The notes under the pieces are model-generated. The model worked only from the letters and a program-made list of their open reading frames with translations, was not told the origin of the DNA and ran no database searches. Positions 21,280 to 37,000 of a stretch of DNA of 64,000 nt are shown piece after piece. Numbering within the stretch: the first letter of the stretch is position 1; the number at the start of each line of letters is the position of its first letter. The stretch spans positions 17,929-81,928 of the forward strand of contig NGBS01000899.1 of the NCBI GenBank assembly GCA_002245135.1. The letters are read 5' to 3'. The position numbers and the translations under genes were made by a program. This stretch comes from Proteromonas lacertae (Eukaryota > Sar > Bigyra > Opalinata > Proteromonadidae).

Positions 21280-24200
21280 TTATAATTCCGACATATTTTC
21301 TTCTTGTTGTTTCAACTCTATTAACATTTCAGGATCAAAGAATTTAACAGCACTAACATCTTCAGCCAATCCTTTACGACGTCTAGTCTTAATCATAAAT
21401 TCACGACATAAGTGTTGTACAGGTGCAGGTTCCATTTGATGTAATATAATAGATGTATCTAATGGATCACCTTCCACTAATTGCCAATGATCAAATGTCT
21501 ATATATATTAATATAATATTATTATAAATACATGTTGACAAAAAGCTAAACCTTGAGTATGAACTCTTAAATCAACTTCAAAACCAAATGATTCAATCAC
21601 AGGTATATATGCATACAATACAAAGAAAGGAGTACCAGGCTTAGGTCTTTCCTATATACAATATAATAATAATAATAATAATAATAATATATATATATAC
21701 AGATGAAACTAGACCTCTTCTTAAAGCCAACACCTCTTGAACAGGTTTAACTAAATCAGCTGGACAAATAATCTCAATATAATTAACAGGTTCCATTAAT
21801 CGAGGAGATGCTAATAATACTGAACTATAAACTACACGTCTTGCAGTTGGTATTATTTGACCAGCACCTCTTTGTATATTGTCTGTTGAAATTATTGCAT
21901 CAGTTAATTTGAATTTAACACCTCTGATTGGTTCATCACAAAGTGGTCCTTCTTTACAAGCCCAACGGAATCCTTGTATAATGTGATCTTTCACTGTATA
22001 TAGTATATTCTTATTCACTTCATCGGAGAGAGTATCATCTAATAGTATATTTGGTGAATTATCAGTTGGACCAAATGCCCATATCGATCTTGATGCTAAT
22101 AAATCCCAATTATATTTATCCTTCATATAATCACTTAATTGTTTCTTTGGCATATTTAAACTAATTATTTTATTCTCAATATCTAAATCTAACTTCTCAT
22201 CAATTGGTTCAGCAATCATTGTTAATTTATTAGCTTTATTGGGAGTAGTTGCAAAACATTTTAATGTAGAAATATCTATTACCGTTTCACAGAATGACAC
22301 TACAGGATCAGCAACTTTAACTTCTAAATCACCAAATAATACTCGTAAATCATGTAGTACACAATCTAATTGTAATTCTCCAGTTCCAAATATAACATGT
22401 TCACCTGATTCTTCCACCTTTTGTTTGATTAATGGATAACATTTACATACACATCTTAAACCATTCTCCATCTTTGGTACTTCGGATGGTTTTAGTGCTT
22501 CTACTGATACTTTGATTGAAGATAATGTTGTGAATGATAAAGTATTGAAGATTTCAACATCTTTCGTTTTAATATCACATATTGTAGCTGTTGAAAAAAT
22601 AGTATCACTTACTCCTTCGATTAATATCCAATTACCTGCTGATAAATGATCTACATCTATCTTGTATCTACCTTCAGCTATTGCTATTGATGTTATTTCT
22701 TTAGTTGTCATATCTTCTGGATCATCTAATGAATAACTATTAATATAATAAAATATATTAATAAAAACTTAAAAAAAAAGAAAAAGTAATTTCAATAATA
22801 TAACAGTAAAGAAATCAAAAAATAAAGTAAATAAATAAAATAACATATAATAATACTCTTCTCCTAGAATATTGACTTTTTCTGCTTGATGTATAGTTCC
22901 ACTCATTATTCTACCAAATGCTAAGAAATCTTTACTATCTGGAGTTGGGTATAACTTAGTAATATGTATCATTAAAGGACCATTAGCATCACATTTCCTC
23001 ATCGATTCTGCTATTTCTGTTGATTGATTTCCTTTATATATTCTCAGTATTTTATCTTCTGCTGCTTGTACTGGTGATTTTGTATGTTGTAATAATGAAT
23101 CTACTATACACGTTAAACCATTCACAAAATATTTTCTCATTATAAATCTTAATAGTGGTTTAACGTTTTTATGAAGTTCACTTTTTTTGAATTTTATTCC
23201 TAATGTTTTAAGTGTACTACCTAAAGATTTTGAATCTTCACCTACTGCTTGAGTATATATTTTATATCTATATAATAATATATAAATATATACATTGGCT
23301 CTAGACAAAATTGTACAAACGATCTATATCCTTTATCTTTAATTTCTTTAGCAGTAAATTTCCTTGTAGTATTATCATAATAATAATTACCCCAAAGATA
23401 TTTCACAAATGAATCTACATTCAATTGATTATTATGATATATTTCGCTATATTGTTGAGCATATGATAATAATGAAAAACACCATCTATGTTGTGATGAT
23501 GCAAATAATACATTACCTAAAATTGGATTTAATTTTACATGTCTTTTACTATTATCTCCTGTTGGAAATTGTGTAACTGTTATATTTACTTCTTCAATAA
23601 TTTGATGAAGTTTGTGGTAGACATCTGCTGGTGGTAATTTTAATTCTAATATTAATCGATCCATTTTATTTATTACTAATATTAATGATAAACCTTCACG
23701 TAATGCTTCATTTATATACTATATAATAATAATTATTATTATTTATATAATACTCTATTTGTAGTCATATTTACACCTTCTACAGCATCTACCACTATAA
23801 ATGCACAATCTGCTAGTCTAATAGCAGCTGTAATTTCACCTGAAAAATCAACATGACCTGGTGTATCAATGATATTCAATAAATAACTTTTACCTCTGCT
23901 ACTTTGTAATATTATGGAGACAGGAGTGCTACCAATACTAATGCCACGTTCTTGTTCATCTTTACGAGTATCAGTGTAACGAGTCTATTTTTGGAATATA
24001 AAATAATTTGATTCTATACATCAACATCATCACTCCATTGAACAACATGTGTACTTTCAATTAACATATCTAAAAATGTGGTTTTACCATGATGTATTGA
24101 ACCCAATACTACTACATTACGCATTAGATCAGGTTTATCCATTAGTGATGTCAAAAATTCATTTGTATACTATACATTATTATATAATTAAATGTAATTC

Positions 24201-24623
24201 ATACTACAGTAGTTGGTATTTCCTTTTCAAGAACTGAAAACACTTTAGCCTTGATTGGATTAATTATTGGTACAGTAATATCTTGCTCATCTTCTGGATT
24301 TACTTCAATTTCCACACCAGGATAAATCTATGCAAATAATGCATTAATTATACATCTTCAGCATCTGGATAATATTGTTTATCTTCATGGAGCACAATTG
24401 CGGTTTGTTGATTTGAAACTACTTCCTGTTCATCCTCTTCTACAACATATTAATTTAAAAAATACCTTCCATTTCATTGCCATTATTTTCTTCCTCTTCT
24501 TCTTCGCTTTCCTTCTATTACAAAAAATAAGTGTTTATAGGTTAATACTTCTGAATCATCTGAAGAACTCTCTAAGTTACCTCCAATGTAATTACCAAAT
24601 TCATCATATTGATCCTCATCCAT
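21280..24623 (-). CDS. EFTUD2: U5 snRNP GTPase Snu114/EFTUD2
   Basis: The start is ATG 24623 ([15 protein letters not shown]), with an acidic N-terminus as in the family. GTPase motifs lie in successive exons: [10 protein letters not shown] (G1), [10 protein letters not shown] (G3) and VINKMDRL (G4). EF-G-like domains II-V follow ([50 protein letters not shown]), and the C-terminus is [21 protein letters not shown]. Introns of about 25-45 nt break the gene into about ten exons, for example near 23256-23284, 22730-22855, 21650-21702 and 21500-21532. Snu114 is the EF-2-like GTPase that controls Brr2/Prp8 during activation and disassembly. It ends close to Kish, tail to tail. Confidence 0.95.
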
Positions 24624-24755
24624 CTTTAAAAATCAATATGAAAAATAAATTGATGAATGAATGGGATTTCTAACTAAAAATATAGTCGTTTGGTAGAATT
24701 TATTTCTTAATCTATTGTTTTTGAAAAATCTGCCAATTGTTTGGGATTAATAACA

Positions 24756-27700
24756 ATGTCATCTGAAGACAACAATTCGAGTAATTCTGAAAATGTATGA
24801 ATTATGTTTTTTATTATTCATTCTCACTTATTTCTTCTGTTTGGCATTACTTCTCTAATCCTAAATCATTATATTTATTGTAACATATGAAATATTTTTT
24901 CAAAAACTATTATTTTATATAAATAGGAAACAGAAACAAAAACACCAAATGAACCTCCACCACCAATTAATTCAAGTAGCAAAATGGGTGGACCTCGTGA
25001 TAATGATGATCTTAATGACAAAATCATAGAAGAAAGGTATGAAAGAGCAAGTTCCGAATTTGAAGAAATTAAAGCCATGTCTCAGCAATCATCTGATAAA
25101 ATTCTTAAAGATATAGAATATAATAAAATGAAACATGATTTAGAGAATTTCAATATAATATTGGCCAATAAAACAAATGCATTAAATAGTCTTCAAGAAG
25201 ATTATGATCATATTAAATCCAACAATGTCAAACTAGAAAATGATTATAATGACGCAATTAAACAAAATGAAAAGTTAACTGCCAATCTGAAAGATATAAA
25301 AAAAGAATTTGATGAGTTGAAAAATCAGAATAATCAATTAAAACAACAAATACAAAATAATACAGTTACAATCACTAAAAACAACGAAGAAATACAGAAA
25401 TTAGAGAATAAACTATCACAGAAGGATGATATAATAGAAGATATACAAAAGACTTTAGAAATATATGAAAAACAAATAAAGAGTGATATTAATCAAATAA
25501 ACATACTTAAAACATTTATAAAAGAAACAATAACCAATAAGAAGGAAGAAGAAGAAGGAGAAGAAGAAGATAAAGATAACAATATGATTGATTTAAATAT
25601 CAAAGAAATATTAGAAAATGAAATTGTATTTCAATCCAAAATAATACCATCAACAGATGTTAATAGTACAAGCCCAACTCAAACTAAGAAAGATAAAGTG
25701 GAAAGAATAGGTCAAGATATTGATAAAATACAAAATGATATTTCTTTAAAATCAGAAATAATTACAAACATAGAACAATCACTAGAAACATCCTCAGAAA
25801 TCGATAAAGTAAGAAAACAGCAAGAATTGGAGATAGAAAGAAATAATTATAATTTATTACAGCAGAAACTAATAGATAGACAGAACCAATTAGAGAAATT
25901 ATCAAAGGATATGGAAGAAAAGAATAAATCATCTAGAGAACAACAACAACAACAACAGCAACAGAAACAGCAACAAAGTGAATATGAAGATGATGAAGAT
26001 AATGATAATGTAATGGAAATGGTTGAACAATATAATGATTTATCAAAATATTCTAATGATATTGTTACTGTATTAACGGAATGTAATAAAGTGATTGAAT
26101 CATTAAAAGTGAAGAATGAAAATGACAAAAGAGAAGATGATAATGATGATGAAGAAGATGTAAAAGATAATAGTAATATTGAGTTGATTAAACAGTTAGA
26201 AAAATCATTAAAATATACAAATAATAAGATAAAAGTGATGAGTGTAAAAGTGCAAGAAAGTGAGAAGAGATTTAATGATATTCAGGAAGAGTTAAATAAG
26301 AAGAAAATAGGATATAAAGACATAGAGAATAAATACAATATAATGAAAGAAAAATATAATGAATATAAGAATAAGATCAATGAATTAGAGAATGAAATAA
26401 AAGAAACAAATGATAAGTATGAAAATAGTAATAAAGAATTAAGTGATATTCAAACTAAATATAATATGTTGAAAATGGAACATTTGAAATTGGAAAATCA
26501 ATTTAAAGAATTTTCTAAAGTTTCAGGTGATGCTTCTAGTGATATGAAGGATAAATACAATGAATTAGTTGATGAATGCATTAAATTAAGAGTATTATTG
26601 ATTATATAATATTTTAGAAACAATTATTCCCATCGTTAGAATCAATATCAATAGAAAATATACAAGAAAATCCATTGATTGTATTGAATGAAATAATAGA
26701 AAATGTATTTTTTTATACACTAATATTCTATATATAAATAGAGATCAAAGATAATGTTGAATGATTCTAGTTTAGAAGAATTAAATGACTTCAAATTAAG
26801 ATGTAAGCAATATGAACAAAATGTACAACACTTACAAAATACTCAAGCAGAAACACAACAAATCCATCAACAAGAAATTGAACAAAAAGATAACAATATA
26901 ATGGAATTGAACAAACAAGTTGTACAATATAAAGAATTTACTGATAAATTGAACATTACTATTGAAGAACTAAAATCAAAGAATCAAGAGTTATTAAACC
27001 AAATATCATCCTCAATTTCAGCTGCTAATTCTCCAACTAGTAGAACTCCAACTACAACAGCAAAAGAAGAAGAAGAAGATGAGGAAGAAGAAGGTGGTAA
27101 TAATTATAGAGAAGAATCCAATACTGTTGAAGAAATAACACAATTAAAAGCATACTCAAAGTAACCTTACACAAAAACTTGAACAACAGAATGAAGAAAT
27201 TATATTATACAAAGATGAAATAGAATCACTAAAAAGATCAATTGATCAATACAAAATGATGAAAGAGAATCTTATTCAATCAACAATCTCCAAAGAAAAC
27301 TCTTTAATAGAAACTTGTAATGATGTCAGTCATTATTTAATGATAATTGAAAAGAAATATACAAAGTGTATATTAAATGAAAGTAATTCTTCTTCTACAC
27401 CTCAATTATTATCATCTGATAATAAAAATGAATCATTTTCTTCAACAAATTCTAATAATGCAAATGATGATAATTTTTCCTTGAATTCTAATAGTAATAG
27501 CGATTTATTGCTTTTAAAATCTCCAAATAGTAATGTAACTCAAATACCTTTAACTTCTCTAAGTTCTGTATTATTGAATATCTGTAATAACGTTGAAAAG
27601 ATCGTTAGTTTACCTCCTTTATATGATTCAGTTCAAATCGATAATTTGACTAAAGAAAATATAAATTTGAAGAAAAATTTGAAAGAAATACAAAGTGATA

Positions 27701-28901
27701 GAGATGATTATAAACAGCAAATAAACTCACTTAAAATTTGCGAAGAAACCTCCAATCAAACAATAATGGAATTGAAACAAATAATAGATGATACAACTCA
27801 TGAAATAGAAAAACTAAAGAAAGAAAAAGATTCACTAGAAAATGAAGTAAAGAAATATGTAAAAGAAATAAAAGAGAAAAAAGAACAAATTAGTGCAACA
27901 GAAAATCGAATTAAAAGTCTTCAAAAATCTCACAGTGATGGAATGAAAACAATAAAAGAAATTAATAACAAATTACAAAATCGAATAGATGAACAAGATG
28001 AAAAGTTGAATGAAATGAAGAATGAGAATAAGATGTTAATAAACCAAATAGGTGATAGTAAACAAGAATTATGTGATATTCAAGAAAGATATGATGATTT
28101 AGAAAGACAATATAATAAAGATATTGTATATCGTATTATTATTATTATTTAAATAGAATTCTAAACAAGAACGAATATTAGAATATAAAAAACGAGAAGA
28201 AAGTCTATTACAACGAGTAAAATCCCTTCAAAAACAATTAGATGAAAGTGAACAACAATTAATCGATATTCATAGTAATTCATCTAAAGAGGATGAAGAA
28301 TTAAAACGTCAAGTAATTGCTTTGCAGAAAGAATTAGAGAATAGTCGTAGAAACATCAATAGTGCAACTTCATCGTTGAATATAACTAAGCAAGAAGCTG
28401 CTCAATTAGTAATAACATTAGAAGATGATAAGAAAGTATTAAGTCAACAAGTTCAAATGTTAAAATTACAGTTAAATCAAGAGAGAGAAAGAGCAAATGA
28501 AATAGAAGAAAATACTCGTCAACAAATGAGTTTGATAATTGATGATAAAGAGAAGAAGATCGATAATATGAAACAAGTATATATAAATATATAAATATAC
28601 ATAGTATGATAAAAGAATAATAAAAGAAGTTATAAAATCGAAGGAAAGTCAAATATGTCAATTGAGACAAAAATTGGCTTTAGTATTAGCTCAAGTTGAT
28701 GAAAGTAATGAAAGATGTCGAAGTTTATTATTAAAAATAGCTGAATTAGAAAAGCAGAAAACTGAATATTTTGAATTAGCTGAGAAATATAACCAACAAT
28801 TACAACAAAAATCGAGTGAATGTAATGCTGGTAGAAAACAGATTGAAAAACTAAGTGCAATGATTAATCAAAAGAGTAAGAATAGTAAAAGTTGGTTTTA
28901 A
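24756..28901 (+). CDS. Large coiled-coil protein, unknown
   Basis: The start is ATG 24756 (MSSEDNNSSNSEN), then a 133-nt intron (24795-24927), the longest in the window. From about residue 40 to the end the spliced protein is almost continuous heptad coiled coil rich in Lys, Glu, Gln and Asn, broken by acidic stretches and a polyglutamine tract near 25940. Later introns are near 26590-26616, 26704-26741, 28126-28156 and 28578-28605; a one-base frame change sits at about 27155-27165 beside an A-run. The C-terminus is KQIEKLSAMINQKSKNSKSW. Total length is over 1200 residues. It resembles golgins, centrosomal or kinetochore coiled coils in general make-up, but low complexity prevents a family call. 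Confidence 0.65.
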
Positions 28902-29118
28902 AATGTAGTTAATATATTTTATTTTGTATTTTGTATTATTCTGTATAGAATTGTGTGTTGTTCAGGAAATATTTGAAAATTAAAATTTTGGGTTATTGAA
29001 AATATGTTTGAATAGAGTTTGAACATTTTTCATTAAAAACAAAAATGAGAGTATTAAAAGAGAATAATGGGTGTGGGTATAATATTAATAATTTCTATGT
29101 AATAGGTTATATTCAAAA

Positions 29119-30492
29119 ATGTTGAATGAAGGATTTAACGATATAGTTTTGCTGATTGAGAATGAAGAAATACCTTCGATTTCTTCAATTCTATGTGTAT
29201 CTAATCAGAGATTGAAGAGTATAATAAAAGATGAAAAAGCTGATACTCAAATACCACTTCCTGACCAAATCACTAAGAAAGCATTTTTATTGTTATGTTC
29301 ATATTATGGTTATGGAGTAATCGAAATGAATGAAGAAAATGTATGTGAGTTGGTGTTATGCTGTATTTGTTTAAATGAAGTCGAATTACTATCCAAATGT
29401 GAGAGATATATTCTAAATCATCAAAATGAGACAATTGTAATGAATGTAATAAATATGATAGATTGTATTCCAAAGAATTGTTTGAATGATATTAAAATAA
29501 CTATAAATGATTATATCAGTTTGAATTGTATTTCAATATTAGATAATAATGAAATACTTAAATCATTGCATCTTGAGAGTTTACAATTTATAATAACTCT
29601 TGAGAATCTATTAATTCCAAATGAGAAATATTTATTAGAAAAGATCTTAAGACATTATAGTCTTCATAATGAAAGAATAGAAGATAAAGAAGAAAAATAT
29701 AATGAAGTGATGAAACATTTAAACTGGAAAGAAATTGATATTCGCGAGATTGATGAAGATGATTTAGATGTGATAGATATTAAAGCAATAATGAAGAAGA
29801 GTAAATCACAAAAGCCAATAAATAGAAAATATGGAAGAATACCAAACACAAGTTGTAAAATATTGAATGAGATGATATTGAATGGTTTTAAAGAAATAGA
29901 TTCAATAGATGAAGATAGTAAATATTTATTATCGATAGATAATATAAAAGAAGAAATCAGTGAATATCTGAAAGAGAGTAAATATTTAATCGAAATAATA
30001 ACAATATTAAGAATAATGAAGAAACTGAATATGAAAGTAAATGAAATATTAGTTGATGATGAAGATGTTGAAAATGTAATTGCATTACTAATAGATATTT
30101 ATAAAGATAATTCAGAAAACTTAGAAGAAAAATCGATTGTTGTAGAATGTTTATCATATTTCTTTGATAATAGTATATATAATATATAATGATAATATAA
30201 TAAAATAGAAAATGAAGGAGATTTTATATATAAAATATTGAAAAGTTCACTAATGGTTGATATGCTTAACAATGAAAATATAGAAGATAAATCAAAAATA
30301 ATAGAATATATAAAGAATAATGTTGATGAGAAGAAAATACAGTTAATATTATCTAAAATTGAAAATGAAGAAATTAAACAAAAAATATTAAATATAGAAG
30401 AAAAAGATGATTTGAAAGAGGATGATGAAGATGAAGAATATGATTACAGCCCTCTGCCATTAAATTATAAGCTATTCGGTAATGATTGGTAA
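29119..30492 (+). CDS. BTB/POZ-domain-like protein
   Basis: The start is ATG 29119. Residues about 8-100 follow the BTB pattern: FNDIVLLIENEEIPSISSIL for the first strands (vertebrate type DVxLxVxxxxFxAHKxVL), LKSIIKDE, IPLPDQITKKAFLLLCSYYG for the typical xFxxLLxYiYtG segment, then helical LVLCCICLNEVELLSKCERY. A BACK-like helical region follows, then an acidic tail. A 36-nt intron (about 30171-30206) joins FDN to KNEGDF. BTB proteins dimerise and often recruit Cullin-3; no Kelch or MATH partner domain is visible. Assignment is moderate, since the BTB consensus is weak. Confidence 0.5.
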
Positions 30493-30667
30493 TAGTAGAC
30501 AAACTATTAATGTTGATTTTATATATTTTTTAATATTGATAACTATTTTTAGGCAGAAAAATAAATCTATTTCTCTTTCTTGCTTTTAATAAATACTATC
30601 CGTTTTAAGTTTTAAAAAATATAGTTGTTAAGTTCAATTTTTAATTCAGTTTTTCTTATGATCCAAC

Positions 30668-30999
30668 ATGTCTAGCTCAAAATTATTAAGTGAATCATTA
30701 TACAAGACATATAAAGCTATACCGAATACTCGTTATTTAGATGAAAAGGGTATAATTTAGTTACTTACTCATAATTAGATCTTGATATTATATATGAGAT
30801 GATTAAATGCTGTGAAAATAAATACAATAAATCTGATTTTCATTTGGACGAAATATTATTAGTTTATAGCGAGATACTAAAGAAGAACAATATCAACCCT
30901 GATAATGATATGATCTTTTATCGGACTCTAGTGAAAATGGATCAAAGATGTAAAAGTAAGAACTGGAATGAAAAGTTCGAAATTCTGAAAAGAGTATAA
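30668..30999 (+). CDS. Small helical protein, unknown
   Basis: The start is ATG 30668, with one 29-nt intron (about 30750-30778). The spliced product is about 100 residues: MSSSKLLSESLYKTYKAIPN, then DLDIIYEMIKCCENKYNK, LDEILLVYSEILKKNNI and a basic end. It is predicted helical, with no signal peptide or membrane segment. I recognise no family. It ends directly before the SFI1-like gene. Confidence 0.55.
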
Positions 31000-31001
31000 T
31001 A

Positions 31002-34000
31002 ATGAATAATAATGAACTAGCATACAATATCCAGATTATCATTTCTAAGTGGTGATAAACCATCAGTAATACAATCCCCTTCTGTAAGATCGTTAAAAGT
31101 GAGTGATTTAAAATCTAAACCCAAATCTTCTAGAAGAATTTCATTTTCTCCAGATACTCACTTTACAACATCATCCAGAAGATCTACATCCTTTTCATTT
31201 AATCCTGATGATAATTCAAATACATTTTCAAAATCTTATAATTATCATCTCCCAGATAAATCATTTAATAACTCTACGTTTTATGACAATAATTATTCAT
31301 TTTCAACTCCATTAAGATCACAATATGATATACAAGAAAGATTTGCTAATAATAATAACAACAATAATTCATTTTTAGTATGTTCATCTAACAATAACAT
31401 CAATAACAACAGTAAGTTATACTTAGATCCAGTTATTGTACCAGAATCAGAATCAGATAATGAAATGACATATTTACAAAATCAGAAATGTTCAATTGCT
31501 GTATATTATAATGTTTTATATATATTGCAATATAGAATAATTATTATAGTGGAAGACTTAAACAGAAATACTTTTATGAATGGAAGAATTATTTAGATAA
31601 TAATATAACATATCCATTAAATGGATCATATATATTTATTCTATTAAAATGGATAAAAACTACACTCAGATTAAAACCAAATATTAATCTTCCAAATCGT
31701 ATATCTATATATATATAATTGCGATTAAATAGAGATATATAATGAATTACAATCTAAAAACATACCAAATTCGATTCTAAACAGAATATCAATATCATCT
31801 CAAAGATATGAGAAAGTAATCCAAGCCATAACAATAATGCAAAAATGGCAAAAACTACGAATATTTCATGGTTGGTTTAATATAAGTAACAGTGTAAGTG
31901 GAATAAGAAAGAAAGTATGAATATATATATTAAAATATCTATTTACTGTTTATAGTATATCACTTTAAAGGATAGATACAATTATAAACAGATGAGAAAG
32001 ATGTTTTATTCCTGGAACAAACTAATAAAAGACAAAAAGCATTATTCAATTATAAAAGCTGAGAAATTTTACTCCTTGCTTTTATTTCGAAAATGGAAGA
32101 ATTATCATATAAAAATGAAACATTTTAATGATTTAATAAAGCAATTTCAGAATAATAATAAGATATATACTTATAAGATATATTATAAATATTGGCGAAA
32201 TGCATATATTTCAAAATTATTTTATCCTCAGAGTATAAAGAAATACTCATTCAACAGTTGGAAGAATTATATAATGTTATTAAAACGATTTAAGATGATG
32301 AGAGAATATTACACTAAACATTTAATAAAGACAATCTTGAAAGAGTGGAAATTAGTTCCTGAGTATTATAAAAGAGCAGAAAGAATAATAAAGAAACTGA
32401 ATAAAAAGAAGTTGAAGAAAATATTCGAAATATGGAAGAAATATTGTTTATATCACAAGAAAATGAAGATGGTTTATGAAACATCGGAATGTTATTATTT
32501 TCATAGATTATCATGTAAACTGATAAGAAAATGGAATAAAAATAGTAAATTAGATAAAGAATTGAGAGAAATGAAAAAGAAGAAAAGAGAAATATTATGT
32601 AATTTATATTATAAGAAGTGGAATAGAAGTTATAAAATGAAAATTGGTTTAATAAAACTAGTAAAAACAATGATAAAAATTACATTGAAAAACTCATTGT
32701 ATAAGTTAAAGAGAATAACTAGAATAATGAAATCAATGAATAATGTAATGAAAGTATATGATTATGAGAATAAGAAGAGTGTATTTTATAAATGGAAGTT
32801 ATTTGCTGATTATAAGAAGAATCAAAACATAAAATTGATGAAATATGAGAATAAAGTGAAGAGTGGTATATTATGTATGTATTTAGAAAAATGGTATAAC
32901 TATAAAGAGAAAGAAAGAAAGAAGCTGGAAATGTATTGTATATGTGATATATTTCATAATCATTATGTAATGACAAAATCAATAAAACATATCCATAAGA
33001 TTACCTGTATGAAGAAAGCAATAAAGAAACTGAAGAAAGTTGAAAAATGGAGATACATGGTATTCTGGAAGAAATATATAACATTCATAAAAGATCGAAA
33101 TGAAAGATTGAAAGTGGTGTTAAGACTTACAAATAAATTCAATTTATATGAAAGATTTTTGAAATGGAAAGATTATTTGAATATAACCAAAAATCATGAA
33201 GAAAAGTTATCAGAGTTATACCTCAAGAAAGATTTATCCATTACTAGAAAGATATTTGTTTTATGGAAAGATTATTATCATAAAAAGAAAGAAAAAGAAA
33301 TGAAATATAAGAAGTTGGATGAATATTATAAAGATAATAGAATTCATTATTCAATAAAGAAACTGATGAAGTATAGAAAGAAATCTCAAGAAAATAAACA
33401 ATTAAATCATGAAATGGATAGTTACTATTTAACGAAACAAACCAAGAAGTCATTATTGAAATGGAAAGACTATAAAAACACTAAAATTTCAATGAAATCC
33501 AATTATAAGAAAGGAGTGATATTCAATATGAAGAAATATGTAGAATTTTGGCATAAATACAGTCGAAAGAATAACAATCTATACTATTCCCATATAACAG
33601 TTCAACAGAAACATATGAATAAATATATTCTAAAAATATTCAAATATTGGAGAAGATATGCAAGAAAATATAAAGAATACAAATTAAAGAATTATAATGC
33701 AAAAGTTTACTTCTATTCCAATTTAGCCAAGAAAGTGTTTGATGATTGGAGATTGATTAATATTTATGTATATATATTACTCTTTTATATATATAATATA
33801 AATAGAGAAAATTGGAGATAAAAATGTTGATAATGATGTTTCAAAAATGGAAGAAATATCATATACATTTTAAGAAGTGTAAAAGCAGATTAGATAATTG
33901 TTTGTTTATCACCAAGAGAATAAAAGAGAAAGAATATTTTGAGAAGATAAAATGGTATGTTAAAGAGTTGAAGATGAATGATGATTGTAACAAATATCAA

Positions 34001-37000
34001 TTGAAAAGATTAATGAAATATTGGAAAGAATATATGAGAATAAGTAGTTTTGAGAAAAAGATAAATCAACTGTTAGTTAGAAAACATCTATTGTTTTGGT
34101 ATAAATATCGATTGTATAGAGAAAACAAATCATTAATCAATGAAAAAGTGAGAATATACTATGAAGCAAGATGTGAAATCAGATTTCTGAATAAACTATA
34201 TAATAAAACACAACAGACAAAATCAATCAATCATAAAATAGAAAAATATGAAATATGGTTAGAAAATACTCAATTATTAAGAGGAATAAAGAAATTCAAA
34301 GAATTTAGAGAAAGAGAAATGAATATCCGAAATCTAACACTTATAGCAATGAATCATTACTTAAAGTATTCAATGAAGAAATATCTACAGTTTTGGAGTT
34401 CAAATAGTAAAGAACAAATAATAGAAAAATGTAATGAAGCTCAATTAAATGAATATATTTCAATGTTTTACATAATGAAGTTGAAACAGAAGATATTCAA
34501 CTTATGGAATGAAAATGCTCAAATATTGAAGAGTTATAAGTTATCTGATGAATTCCATATGTTTTACCAAAAGAAACGAGGTATTATTGGATTATTAAAG
34601 AATAAACGAAAATATGAAAGAAAATATAAGAAGTTGTTAAAACGATGGTTGCTTGAAACAAAGAAGAGTATATCTAAAGTGAATAGTATTTATTGTCACT
34701 TGTTGATAAAAAGATGGAAGAAATATGTGAAATACAGAAATCTGATGAGAATAAAGATATTGAAGATGTATAGAAGAATGGAGTTAATAAAATATAAGAA
34801 TGTAATATTGAAATGGAAGAATTATATACAATATACCTATTATAGAGATGAAATATATAAGAGATATTGTAATTTTACTGAACAACAGAATTACAATCTG
34901 TTATACAGAATATTCCAAAGATGGATAGTATATCATAATATAAAATATGTTGAAAGAATGAATGAAGAAAAGGCAGATACAATATACAATAGAAAATTAG
35001 AAAGATATTACCTAAGAAAATGGTATTATGCTTTAACAATGCATGATTCAAAACAAAGATATTTGATTCATTTAAAAGTATTTATATTTCCTTGTTATTA
35101 TATTTTGTATATATATATAGTATAAATGTTTTTTGAAATGGAAACAATACCGAGCTCAATGTCAATTATATAATATAAAGTTCATGTTAAGTATTCAACA
35201 TTGGAAGACCAATATGAAGAGAAAATATTTCATTGTTTGGAAGAAGTATTATGAAGAAAAGAAAGAAGAAGATATGAAAATTGCAGAATTTCACAATTGG
35301 AAAGAAGAGAATTGTTTAAAATCTGTATTGAATAACTTAAAGTTGAATATGATGTTACAGAAAGAGAAGAAGATGAAAGTCGAAAGTGCAAAACTATTTT
35401 CCAATAGATTATCATTAAAACATATATTTGATAAATGGAAATCATTCCATAACGAAATAAAAGAAGAAAAGGAAGAGAAGAAGAAAGAGGAAGATAATAA
35501 ATTAAGAGTAATATTAAAAGAATGGAAAAAGATAAGTAAATATCGAAAAGCCTATAAGCTACAGATGAAAGATATAGAAACTAGATTCAATAAATCAAAT
35601 CTTCAATCACTGTTTATAAAATGGAAGAATAAAGTGCATAAGATAAAGATGAATAAAAATGAAGTAGAGAAAAGAATAAAAGAATATGAAAATGACATTC
35701 CATTGAAGAGAATGATGTTTAATAATTGGAGAAAAGAAACAAAGATTGAGAAATTCAAAGCTAATCAAGCAATGAAGAAATGTTTAAGTGAATGGAAATC
35801 AAAATTTCTAAAAAGGAAAGAGCATGATAGAGAAATATACAGTCAAGAAGGTGGTTCAATATTGTATTATTTCAGAAAATGGTTTGTATAAATATACTAA
35901 TATATATATATATAAATATTTAATAGAAATATCTGAAAAAGAGAAGAAATATGAACAGATTAACATCAATAGCGAATAAACATAGAAATAACAAGTTAAA
36001 ACACTTATTTTTAGATAATTGGAGAGAAAATATGTTAAATGAGAAAGTAGAAGATTATTTGGAAGAAAAACGAGATAATATTCTATCAAAATATTTCGAT
36101 ATGTGGAATAAAATGCATAGATTAAGACATAAACAATATGTATTTATTCAAACACTATTGCATGGTCCAATTGCAGCTGCGTTTTATAAGCTGAAAGATT
36201 ATAATAGACATTATAAAAGACTAGAAAATGCTCCAAAATTGAACTTATTTAAGTATTCTTTTATTGTTATTATACTTTTATTTTATAGAGTATTTAATGG
36301 ATGGCGTAAATTTGCTCATAAGGAACATCATGAGAGAGAAAGCAAGAGAATATTTATAAACAGAATGAAATATTCAAAATCTTTACTTCCTTATTGGAAA
36401 TATTGGAAATCATTAACTCAGAAATTGAGAAATTTAGAAGAATTTGAAACAAAGAGAAAAACCAAAATAAAATGTGAATTATTAAAAGAATGGAAGAAGA
36501 ATGCTGATAGACAAAAAGAAGTAAAAGAAATACTAGAGAAATATGAATCTCATAAAGTAGAGGTAATAAAGAATTATCATTTTAAAGAGTGGAAAGATTA
36601 TGTAAAATCAAAGAAACATTATGAAAAAAGTTCATTGTCAAATACATTTAACCATTGGAAGAATCTAATCCAAAAGAAAAAGAAGATTATGAATTTACTG
36701 TCTAAAATCCAAAAAGTTCATGTTAATCAACTTACTAATGCATTTCAAAGTTGGCATGAAACAAGTATTCCATACATAAAGAATTGTGAAGTAGCAGAGA
36801 ATCATTTCTTTGATAGAAGTGTAAGAAAGTATTTATTATTATGGAGAGATGAAGTGGTAAATATAAAACAATATAGATATATAAAACAGATATCAATAAT
36901 GAAAATGTGGAGAAAATTCCTAAAAATGCAAAAGAAATACAAAAAAGAGAAATTAAAAGGAATGAATTTTTATAAATACCACACTTATACAAAATTCTTC